Assembly (NCBI GenBank): GCA_903886165.1
Contig: CAISLL010000019.1
Location: forward strand, 1-19,901
DNA from: an uncultured beta proteobacterium
GTDB lineage: Bacteria > Pseudomonadota > Gammaproteobacteria > Burkholderiales > Burkholderiaceae_C
DNA length: 19,901 bases
Reading direction: 5' to 3'
Position numbers and translations under genes: made by a program. Shown here piece by piece: positions 6,562 to 13,632 of this stretch (the first letter of the stretch is position 1; each line of letters starts with the position of its first letter). The notes beneath the pieces are model-generated. The model was not told the DNA's origin. It saw only the letters and a program-made list of their open reading frames with translations, and ran no database searches.

Positions 6562-8930
6562 ACACGGGAACCAAAATCTTCAACGTCAAACGAGATGGCA
6601 TGACCTTTGAAGCACTGTTCTACAAGCAGTTGCAGCATGTGACTGCTCGCATTCATGAAACCGACAACATCGAGCAAATCATGCTGGAGGCCAGCCAGGA
6701 CATCTGCAAGCTGTTCAATGCCGACCGCTTGACGCTTTACGTCGTCAACGAGGACCACACCGCGATCGTCTCGAAGATCAAGACAGGCCTTAACAGCAGT
6801 CGTGACCTGAAGCTGCCGATCACACCGCAGAGCATTGCAGGTTATGTGGCCTCCAGCCACATGCTGGTCAATCTGCCCGATGTGTACGACGACGATGTGT
6901 TGAAGAAGATTCATCCGTCACTGACTTTTCTCAAGGAGGTTGACAAGCGTTCGGGCTATCGCACACGTGAAATGCTGGTGGCCCCCATTCTGGACGGTGA
7001 AGTGCTGTATGGCGTGCTGCAGATTATCAACAACAAGGGTGAGCGTCCGTTTGGCGAACTTGATGTGGAGGGCGTCTCGCAGCTTTGCAAGACCCTCGCC
7101 ACCGCCATTCGCCACCGGATTCATGAGGCCGAAGAAAGCGTGCGGCGCATGGTCACCAAGTATGACGGTCTGGTCTCGGACGGCGTCATGACCGCTGAAG
7201 AACTGCAGCATTGCCTGCAGGAGGCCCGGGCCGAAGGACAGGCGGCAGAAAAGCTGTTGTTGACGCGTTACCAGGTGCGACCGTCTCAAATCGGCCCGTC
7301 TCTGGCCAAGTTTTTTGGTGTCAATTACGAGCCGTTTTCACCCGGGCGCATTCGAGCCGAGATGCTGCATGGCGCCCTGAAGCGTGAATTCATTGAGGAG
7401 CAGGGCTGGCTTCCTCTGGAAGAGTCACCCGCGGGCATGGTCATCATGTGCCTGGACCCGGAAGCGGTGCGCAGTTCACGCATCGTGCAGCAGGTATTTC
7501 CGAAAGTCAGCAAGTTTGTCTACCATGTGACAACCCAGGCCGAATTTATTGACACCCTGGGGCAGATATTCGGGCTGGACGCCAACAGCGGCAGCATCGA
7601 TGCGATGTTGGCCGACATGGACAGCTCGCCCATGGACGAAGGCAGCAACGACGATTCGCTTGAGTCGGCCGCGGCTGACAACGAACTCGTCAAGTTCGTC
7701 AACAAAGTCATCATCGATGCCTACAGCCAGGGCGTGTCTGACATTCACATCGAGCCCTTGCCGGGCAAGCTCAAGACCGGCATCAGGTTTCGCATTGACG
7801 GCACCCTGCAACCCTACATTGAAGTGCCGGCACATTTTCGCCAAGCCATGGTCACGCGCCTGAAGATCATGTGTGACCTGGACATTTCCGAGCGCCGCAA
7901 GCCGCAAGACGGCAAGATCAAGTTCAAGAAATATGGCCCGATCGACATTGAGCTGCGTGTGGCCACCATACCGTCTGCCGGCGGAGTGGAAGACGTCGTG
8001 ATGCGGATTCTGGCAGCCGGTGAGCCTATACCGCTGGACAAACTTGGTCTCACCCCGCACAACCATGAGCGCGTGATACGCACCATTGAAAAGCCGTACG
8101 GCCTCTTTTATGTGTGTGGCCCGACAGGCTCGGGCAAAACCACCACGCTGCACAGTATTCTGAAGCACCTGAACACACCGGACACCAAGATATGGACGGC
8201 GGAAGACCCGGTGGAAATCACGCAACGTGGCTTGCGCCAGGTGCAAATCAACAAGAAAGCCGGTATTGATTTTGCGCTCGTGATGCGCGCTTTTTTGCGG
8301 GCCGACCCCGACATCATCATGGTCGGCGAGTCGCGTGACAAGGAAACCGTGTCAATGGGTGTGGAGGCTTCGCTCACCGGCCATCTGGTGTTTTCCACCC
8401 TTCACACCAATTCAGCCCCCGAATCCATCACCCGGCTGTTGGACATGGGCATGGACCCGTTCAACTTTGCTGATGCCTTGCTGGGCATCCTGGCGCAGCG
8501 GCTTGCCAAACGTCTGTGTTCCTGCAAGGAGGCTTATGTCCCCGATGATGAAGAGTTGCGCCTTTTTGCCACTGAATACGTCGAGGAGCTGCGCCATTCT
8601 GCGATCTGGAAAGCGGATTACGATGGTGAGATGGCCAAGCTGCTCGCCAATTGGCAAGAGGTGTACGCGCAGGACGGCGTGCTGAAATTTTACCGCCATG
8701 CGGGATGCGACAAATGTAAACAGACTGGCTACAAAGGGCGTGTGGGTTTGCACGAATTGCTGATTGCCGACGACGGCATCAAGCGCCTCATTCAGGAGCG
8801 CGCCCGCGTGGCCGAGATCTTTGCTGCGTCCGTGGAGGGTGGCATGCGCACGCTCAAAATGGACGGTATGGAGAAGGTCATGATGGGTTTGACCGACTTG
8901 AAAATGGTGCGATCGGTTTGTATCAAATAG
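6558..8930 (+). CDS. GAF-domain GspE/PulE-family secretion-type ATPase
   Basis: This 790-residue protein is larger than GspE/PilB (about 500-570) because of an N-terminal GAF domain at about residues 25-190. Residues 205-345 resemble the N-terminal domain of type II secretion ATPases. The ATPase core has Walker A GPTGSGKTTT (K527), the Asp/Walker B segment RADPDIIMVGES (E591), and the His box TGHLVFSTLHTNS. A zinc motif is formed by CSC (654-656) and CDKC (717-720). All catalytic signatures are intact. It overlaps the upstream cyclase by four bases. No pilin, secretin or PilC gene is adjacent, so it may power distant pilus or secretion machinery or have a signalling role. The GAF domain could bind a cyclic nucleotide, which is inference from the adjacent cyclase. 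Confidence 0.88.
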   Translation: MNTGTKIFNVKRDGMTFEALFYKQLQHVTARIHETDNIEQIMLEASQDICKLFNADRLTLYVVNEDHTAIVSKIKTGLNSSRDLKLPITPQSIAGYVASSHMLVNLPDVYDDDVLKKIHPSLTFLKEVDKRSGYRTREMLVAPILDGEVLYGVLQIINNKGERPFGELDVEGVSQLCKTLATAIRHRIHEAEESVRRMVTKYDGLVSDGVMTAEELQHCLQEARAEGQAAEKLLLTRYQVRPSQIGPSLAKFFGVNYEPFSPGRIRAEMLHGALKREFIEEQGWLPLEESPAGMVIMCLDPEAVRSSRIVQQVFPKVSKFVYHVTTQAEFIDTLGQIFGLDANSGSIDAMLADMDSSPMDEGSNDDSLESAAADNELVKFVNKVIIDAYSQGVSDIHIEPLPGKLKTGIRFRIDGTLQPYIEVPAHFRQAMVTRLKIMCDLDISERRKPQDGKIKFKKYGPIDIELRVATIPSAGGVEDVVMRILAAGEPIPLDKLGLTPHNHERVIRTIEKPYGLFYVCGPTGSGKTTTLHSILKHLNTPDTKIWTAEDPVEITQRGLRQVQINKKAGIDFALVMRAFLRADPDIIMVGESRDKETVSMGVEASLTGHLVFSTLHTNSAPESITRLLDMGMDPFNFADALLGILAQRLAKRLCSCKEAYVPDDEELRLFATEYVEELRHSAIWKADYDGEMAKLLANWQEVYAQDGVLKFYRHAGCDKCKQTGYKGRVGLHELLIADDGIKRLIQERARVAEIFAASVEGGMRTLKMDGMEKVMMGLTDLKMVRSVCIK

Positions 8931-9775
8931 ACCACACCACTTGCGGACTTGGCTGCACCCATCGCCGCGCGTGGTTGCAGGGGGCGGGGCTGGTGTTGTT
9001 GTCGCCTGCGTCCGGACTGGCCCAGGTGGCTACCCGCGAGGGAGTGGAGGTTGGTGGCAACTCGGTTTTCACCCGCCTGGTCCCGGCCGACACCATCGAG
9101 CGGTCTGCCGGGCAGCAGTACGCGCAAATGCTGCAGGAGGCGGCCGAGGCCAAGGCGCTTGCCGGCCCCAGCCACCCGCAGTTGCGGCGACTGCGAGCCA
9201 TTGCCAAAAAAATCGTTCCGCATGCACTTGGCTGGAACCCGCGTGCCAAGGATTGGCGCTGGGAAGTTAACCTGATTGGCAGCAAGCAGGTGAATGCGTT
9301 TTGCATGCCTGGCGGCAAGATTGCTTTCTACAGCGGCATTCTTGAGCAACTGAAATTGACCGACGACGAGGTCGCCACCGTGATGGGCCATGAGGTCGCA
9401 CACGCACTGCGTGAACATGCCCGCGCACGCATGGGTAAAAACGCGGCCACCGGCATCGGAGCCAACGTGCTCAGCAATGTACTGGGCCTGGGGCAACTGG
9501 GCCAGACGGTGACCAGTTATGGGGCGCAGTTGCTCACCTTGCGTTTCAGTCGGGGCGACGAGTCAGAGGCAGATTTGGTGGGCATGGAACTGGCCGCACG
9601 TGCCGGTTTTGACCCGCGTGCCGGCGTCAGTTTGTGGCAGAAGATGGCGGCGGCCAGCAAGGGTGCGCCACCACAATGGTTGTCGACCCATCCCTCCAGC
9701 AACACGCGCATAGCCGACATTCAGGCCAATTTGCCCAAGGTGCTGCCCTTGTACAAGCGCACCCCCGCGTCGTGA
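8918..9775 (+). CDS. M48-family zinc metalloprotease, exported
   Basis: This protein has 285 residues from the TTG at 8918, which overlaps the preceding gene by 13 bases. The zinc site is complete: HEVAH at 158-162, with E215 of ESEAD as the likely third ligand, followed by GMELAARAGFDP. The C-terminus has WLSTHPSSNTRI, typical of the periplasmic M48/LoiP-like group. The N-terminus has a twin-arginine-like segment, HRRAWLQGAGLVLL then SPASGLA, suggesting export. No ATG lies before this signal in frame, so TTG is chosen because it retains the signal; the ribosome site is weak. Its role is likely envelope protein quality control. Why it follows the GspE-like ATPase is unknown. Confidence 0.85.
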   Translation: MYQIDHTTCGLGCTHRRAWLQGAGLVLLSPASGLAQVATREGVEVGGNSVFTRLVPADTIERSAGQQYAQMLQEAAEAKALAGPSHPQLRRLRAIAKKIVPHALGWNPRAKDWRWEVNLIGSKQVNAFCMPGGKIAFYSGILEQLKLTDDEVATVMGHEVAHALREHARARMGKNAATGIGANVLSNVLGLGQLGQTVTSYGAQLLTLRFSRGDESEADLVGMELAARAGFDPRAGVSLWQKMAAASKGAPPQWLSTHPSSNTRIADIQANLPKVLPLYKRTPAS

Positions 9776-9851
9776 TCGACAATTTTTGAACCCGCTCGGC
9801 CGGGCGCCCGTCGCCACCACCCTTTGGCATCAATCATGCGTGCTCCGGCGC

Positions 9852-10145
9852 ATGAACCAGCCCCACCGCCAGCCCTCCGAGCGCCACACTGTTTTTGACG
9901 ACACCCAGGGCATTTTCACCGGCACCCTGTTTGTGTCGCTTGCCTTGTTGATGTTCAACCAGGCGGGTCTGCTGACGGGTGGCACGGCAGACCTGGCGTT
10001 TGTGCTGCATTACGCCACTGGGGTCAGTTTTGGCCGAGCGTGGCCGGCTTCAAAGTACCAATGGAAGCTGACTGTCGTTGCCAGAATGATCACGACCGTG
10101 ATCTGGTTGCCCGACCAGATACCGGATCCAAAAACAGCTGCTTGA
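9852..10145 (+). pseudogene. Truncated YitT-family membrane protein
   Basis: From the ATG at 9852 the frame encodes an N-terminus matching YitT-family proteins: RHTVFDDTQGIFTGTLFVS, then FNQAGLLTGGTADLAFVLHY and ATGVSFG. Intact members are about 200-280 residues with 5-6 membrane segments. Here the similarity stops at about 10034 (residue 61), and the remaining codons give unrelated sequence until the stop at 10145, inside the 3' end of the convergent LysR gene. No continuation of YitT was found in the other frames nearby or at the right end of the window. This is seen as a deletion or replacement, not a point frameshift. It is probably non-functional. It lies 76 bases after the protease gene. 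Confidence 0.72.
10088..10103. repeat. 16-bp palindrome at the LysR stop codon
   Basis: GATCACG (10088-10094) and CGTGATC (10097-10103) are perfect inverted arms with a two-base centre. The palindrome spans the end of the LysR frame (stop at 10092-10090). No T-run follows on either strand, so it is not an obvious terminator. It sits about 55 bases from the point where YitT similarity ends. Confidence 0.5.
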
Positions 10146-11016
10146 AATAGTTCCTGAGTGCCTGCATCGCGGGCGATTGCCCCCGCCCTTTTTTCCATCC
10201 GAGCCCGACGTTCATTGCAGGTACGTTGTTATTCAGGTTGATGGTTTCGATGCGCTTGCCTTCGAGCGACCAGGGGCGATAAACCATGTCCGACAGAATC
10301 GTCACTCCTTGGCCGTTGGCCACCATGCTGCGCACAGCCTCAACTGAACTGGTGCGTAAACGGATGCTGGGCAAGTAGGGTGTACTTGACCAGTACTTCA
10401 AGGTGGTGGCGGCGGCCTCATCCACGGTCAACATGATGTAAGGCTCGGCCGCAATGTCAGCCAAGGTCACGTCGGCCCGCTCAAGCATTGGGTGCTTGGC
10501 AGGGACCCATAATCTGCGTTGTGAGCCGAAGAAGGTCTCCAGTGTGAGTTCCTGCAAAACCGCGTTGGACGTCAGCAGCACACCCATGTCATACCGCTCG
10601 GTCACCAGGCCTTCTTCGATGCCTTCACGCACCACCTCATGCACCTTCACTTCAATCTTCGGGTGACGTTGTGCAAAGCGCTGAAGATGATGTGGCAGGA
10701 AGTAGCCCAGGACGGTGTAGCTGGCAGCAAGCGTCAGCGTGCCTTCCACGGTTGCTTCGTTGTCTGGCATGCGCAACGCATCGTCAACCGCCGCCAGCAC
10801 GTTGTAGGCATGGCTCAAGAAACGTCGCCCTGCGTCCGTTAGTTCAACGCCATGTGTATGACGTGCGATCAATTGCTGATTCAGCGTGTCTTCGAGTTCC
10901 CTTACCGCTGTTGTCACTGCCGATTGAGAAATGTTGAGTTGTACAGCCGCCTGAGAAATGCGCCCAAGCTCAGCCACGGCAGTGAAATACTTGAGTTGGC
11001 GAATGGAAAAACTCAT
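10090..11016 (-). CDS. LysR-family transcriptional regulator
   Basis: This 308-residue protein has normal LysR length. The N-terminal winged HTH is clear: SIRQLKYFTAVAELGRISQA, then AVQLNISQSAVTTAVRELED at about residues 24-43. It is followed by a periplasmic-binding-like effector domain. The frame extends 12 codons upstream, but the start is placed at the ATG at 11016-11014 because LysR proteins begin just before this helix. It is divergent from the pxpA-like gene with 133 bases between, the usual layout for a LysR regulator of the neighbouring catabolic operon. The inducer is probably the transported substrate or a product. The 3' end overlaps the remnant YitT frame. Confidence 0.93.
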   Translation of the reverse strand: MSFSIRQLKYFTAVAELGRISQAAVQLNISQSAVTTAVRELEDTLNQQLIARHTHGVELTDAGRRFLSHAYNVLAAVDDALRMPDNEATVEGTLTLAASYTVLGYFLPHHLQRFAQRHPKIEVKVHEVVREGIEEGLVTERYDMGVLLTSNAVLQELTLETFFGSQRRLWVPAKHPMLERADVTLADIAAEPYIMLTVDEAAATTLKYWSSTPYLPSIRLRTSSVEAVRSMVANGQGVTILSDMVYRPWSLEGKRIETINLNNNVPAMNVGLGWKKGRGQSPAMQALRNYFKQLFLDPVSGRATRSRS

Positions 11017-11023
11017 GGAAAAC

Positions 11024-11052
11024 CCTATAGTCATCAAAAAATCAGATATCAA
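11024..11052 (-). promoter_or_regulatory. Predicted promoter of the LysR gene
   Basis: On the minus strand, TTGATA (11052-11047) and TATAGG (11029-11024) are separated by 17 bases, a good sigma-70 arrangement. The ATG chosen for the LysR gene lies only seven bases after the -10, so the transcript would be leaderless or nearly so if both calls are right. Confidence 0.45.
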
Positions 11053-11059
11053 GTCATCT
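11044..11059. promoter_or_regulatory. Candidate LysR operator in the divergent region
   Basis: AGAT (11044-11047) and ATCT (11056-11059) form an imperfect dyad with an 8-base centre, overlapping the predicted -35 of the LysR promoter. The heptamer AGTCATC also occurs twice, at 11029 and 11052. The placement fits autoregulation plus activation of the divergent operon, but the symmetry is short and may be chance. Confidence 0.3.
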
Positions 11060-11149
11060 AAATATAGCGCTTTTCAAGGCCCATTGGACACTTCATACTT
11101 CAGCCCATTACATGCCCTGGGGGCGTGATTAACTGAAACAACAACGCAT

Positions 11150-11923
11150 ATGAAAAAGACAATTGACCTGAATTCCGACATGGGAGAAGGTTTTGGCCCC
11201 TGGCAGATCGGGGACGGGGTTGATATGGAAATCATGCCGTTGATCAGCTCGGCCAACATCGCCACCGGATTCCATGCGGGTGACCCAAACATCATGCAGC
11301 AGATGGTGGTTCTGGCGGCCAAGCACGGTGTCGGCATCGGCGCGCATCCCGGCTTTCGCGACCTCATGGGTTTTGGGCGCAGGCACATCCGCGCCAGCGT
11401 GGATGAACTGGTCAATGACTTCATCTACCAGGTGGGTGCGCTTCGGGAATTCACGCGCTTGAGCAATGTGACGCTGCGCCACGTCAAACCCCATGGCGCG
11501 CTTTATATGCATGTGGCGCAGGACGAAGCGATGTCACGCGCGCTGGTCAACGCCATCCAACGCATTGATCCTTCGCTTTCCCTTTATTGCATGGCCCAAT
11601 CGCTGACCTTCCGTGTGGCGCAGGAGATGGGTCTGCACGCGGTGCGCGAGTTTTATGCGGATCGTGACTACGACAGCACCGGTTCCATCGTTTTCACACG
11701 CCGCGTGGGCGCGCTTGACCCGGCAGCAGTGGCCGCCAAAGTACTCAGGGCTTGCCAGCACGGCACGGTGCAGACGGTGGATGGGCAAACCATTGCCATC
11801 GAATTTGACTCCGTATGCATTCACAGCGACACACCCGGCGCACTGGCGTTGATTCAAGCCACGCGCGAGTTGCTGTCGAACAGTGGCATTGCCGTGGCGG
11901 CGCCCCTGGCGCTGCCTGCCTAA
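11150..11923 (+). CDS. pxpA: PxpA/LamB-YcsF family protein (5-oxoprolinase subunit A-like)
   Basis: This 257-residue cytoplasmic protein has the usual length for PxpA. Family motifs are clear from the N-terminus: DLNSDMGEGFGPW, ISSANIATGFHAGDP and GIGAHPGFRDLMGFGRR, then HVKPHGALYMHV and REFYADRDYDSTGSIV. In the known PxpABC system this subunit, with PxpB and PxpC, opens 5-oxoproline to glutamate using ATP. It is the first gene of an operon that also encodes a biotin carrier and biotin carboxylase, so the lactam or amide is probably activated by carboxylation. That is inference, as is the exact substrate. The ribosome site before ATG 11150 is weak. Confidence 0.9.
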   Translation: MKKTIDLNSDMGEGFGPWQIGDGVDMEIMPLISSANIATGFHAGDPNIMQQMVVLAAKHGVGIGAHPGFRDLMGFGRRHIRASVDELVNDFIYQVGALREFTRLSNVTLRHVKPHGALYMHVAQDEAMSRALVNAIQRIDPSLSLYCMAQSLTFRVAQEMGLHAVREFYADRDYDSTGSIVFTRRVGALDPAAVAAKVLRACQHGTVQTVDGQTIAIEFDSVCIHSDTPGALALIQATRELLSNSGIAVAAPLALPA

Positions 11924-11958
11924 GTCATCTTGATCACGTTCATTTCAAAGGAATCAAC

Positions 11959-12207
11959 ATGTCCCTAACTCACGAAATTCTCAGCCCCTTGCCTGGCACC
12001 TTTTACCGCAGTTCAAGTCCGGATCTACCACCCTATAAAACGGATGGCGACCGCGTCGAGGTGGGCGATGTCATTGGCCTGATCGAGGTGATGAAGCAGT
12101 TCAACGAAATCACAGCCGACGCGGCAGGGCGGATTGAGTGTTTTTCTGTGCCCAGCGGCGAACCGGTGGACCCAGGCCAGGTATTGGCTGTAGTGATCAG
12201 AGATTGA
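11959..12207 (+). CDS. Mini biotin carboxyl carrier protein (AccB-like)
   Basis: This 82-residue biotinyl/lipoyl domain has none of the Ala/Pro-rich N-terminal part of standard AccB (about 150 residues). The predicted biotinylated lysine is K46 in IEVMKQFNEI, which differs from the classical AMKM motif. The C-terminal half GRIECFSVPSGEPVDPGQVL is typical of the hammerhead fold. The start at ATG 11959 is supported by AAAGGAA five bases upstream. It lies 35 bases after pxpA and 12 before the carboxylase. Its job is to carry carboxybiotin from the biotin carboxylase to the PxpB/C-like carboxyltransferase. Databases often label such genes acetyl-CoA carboxylase; the context here argues against fatty-acid synthesis. 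Confidence 0.85.
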   Translation: MSLTHEILSPLPGTFYRSSSPDLPPYKTDGDRVEVGDVIGLIEVMKQFNEITADAAGRIECFSVPSGEPVDPGQVLAVVIRD

Positions 12208-12219
12208 CACTGGATCATC

Positions 12220-13632
12220 ATGGACGCGAAATTCAAAACATTGTTGGTCGCCAACCGGGGTGAGATAGCGGTTCGGATCATCCGCGCAGCCAAAGAACTG
12301 GGTTTGCGCACGGTGGCGGTCTACAGCGACGCCGATGCCGACAGTCTGGCCGTGCGCATGGCGGACACTGCGGTTCGAATTGGCCCGGCTCATGCGAGCA
12401 AGAGCTATCTGAGCATTCCTGCCTTGCTGGATGCTGCCCAGGCAAGTGGCGCCGGCGCCATCCATCCAGGGTATGGCTTCTTATCTGAAAACGCGGCTTT
12501 CGCTGAGGCCGTGGAGCAGGCTGGCCTGGTATTCGTTGGCCCCACGCCACATGCCATTCGCACCATGGGTGACAAGGCGGCGGCCAGGTCAGCCGCCATG
12601 CGTGCTGGCGTGCCCACCGTCCCTGGCAGCGCCGATGTGGTGTTGACCGCGGATGATGCCGTCGCGCAAGCCAAAGACATTGGCTTTCCCATCATGATCA
12701 AGGCCTCAGCGGGCGGCGGGGGCCGCGGTATCCGGGTGGCACAGACTGCGGATGAGCTGCGCCAGCAATTTGGCCTGGCAACTGCCGAAGCCGCTGCGGC
12801 GTTCGGCAACGGCGCGGTGTATCTTGAGCGTTTCATCCGGCGTGCACGCCACATCGAGGTCCAGATCCTTGGGGACGGAGAGCGCGTGGTGCACTGCTTT
12901 GAACGCGAGTGCTCCTTGCAGCGGCGGCGCCAGAAAGTGTGGGAAGAGGCGCCGTCCGCGGCCATCAGCGAAGTGACTCGTGCGGCGCTGTGCGAGTCCG
13001 CGTTGCGTCTGGCGCGCGCCGTGTCGTACCGTGGGGCTGGCACTTTGGAATACCTGTACGACGATGATTCGCAGGAGTTCTTCTTCATCGAGATGAACAC
13101 CCGCATTCAGGTTGAGCACCCCATCACGGAAATGGTCACGGGCGTTGACCTGGTTCAGGAAATGATCCGCATTGCGCTTGGCGAGCCCTTGCGCCTGCAG
13201 CAACAAGACATCCGACTGAATGGCGCAGCGATTGAAGTTCGCATCAATGCGGAAGACGCCGCCAAGAATTTCATGCCCAGTCCAGGCAAGGTGAGCCAAT
13301 TGCTGGTGCCCGGCGGCCCCGGCGTGCGATTTGATTCCATGCTGTATCCGGGCTACACAGTGCCCGCCTATTACGACTCGCTGTTGGGCAAGTTGATTGT
13401 GCATGCACCAGACCGCGCGAGTGCCTTGCGGCGCATGCAACGTGCCTTGGGTGAGTTGGTTGTGGATGGCGTTCGCACGACGGTGCCTTTGCACCAGGCG
13501 CTGTGCGCTGCGCCCGATGTGGCGGCGGCGCACTTTCACACCGGCTTTCTCGAAGTCTGGCTGGAAGAGAACCCGTTGGCCACGGACCAGCCCGAACCTG
13601 TTTCAGCTTCCAAACAAGGAGTCCCTGCATGA
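12220..13632 (+). CDS. Biotin carboxylase subunit (AccC-like)
   Basis: This 470-residue ATP-grasp enzyme carboxylates biotin with bicarbonate and ATP. Domains follow AccC: N-terminal VANRGEIAVRIIRAAKELG, HPGYGFLSENAAFAE, the glycine-rich ATP lid AGGGGRGIRV, RECSLQRRRQKVWEEAPS, and the active-site segment IEMNTRIQVEHPITE (E291, N293, R295, Q297, E299). The C-terminal domain is complete. It is slightly longer than housekeeping AccC (about 449). Its stop overlaps the ATG of the pxpB-like gene, and its context with PxpA/B/C-like genes and a dedicated carrier shows it serves a catabolic carboxylase. The housekeeping accBC genes should exist elsewhere in the genome. The ribosome site is weak. Confidence 0.93.
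   Translation: MDAKFKTLLVANRGEIAVRIIRAAKELGLRTVAVYSDADADSLAVRMADTAVRIGPAHASKSYLSIPALLDAAQASGAGAIHPGYGFLSENAAFAEAVEQAGLVFVGPTPHAIRTMGDKAAARSAAMRAGVPTVPGSADVVLTADDAVAQAKDIGFPIMIKASAGGGGRGIRVAQTADELRQQFGLATAEAAAAFGNGAVYLERFIRRARHIEVQILGDGERVVHCFERECSLQRRRQKVWEEAPSAAISEVTRAALCESALRLARAVSYRGAGTLEYLYDDDSQEFFFIEMNTRIQVEHPITEMVTGVDLVQEMIRIALGEPLRLQQQDIRLNGAAIEVRINAEDAAKNFMPSPGKVSQLLVPGGPGVRFDSMLYPGYTVPAYYDSLLGKLIVHAPDRASALRRMQRALGELVVDGVRTTVPLHQALCAAPDVAAAHFHTGFLEVWLEENPLATDQPEPVSASKQGVPA

Noticed and set aside
10010..10198. Short minus-strand frame with a hydrophobic stretch across the junction
   Set aside because: It overlaps both the YitT remnant and the LysR 3' end; the hydrophobic stretch alone is not evidence of a gene.
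11053..11149. Possible guanidine riboswitch upstream of the carboxylase operon
   Set aside because: The idea came from the urea-carboxylase-like genes, but the 97 bases lack the conserved ykkC/guanidine-I core and pairing that I could recognise.
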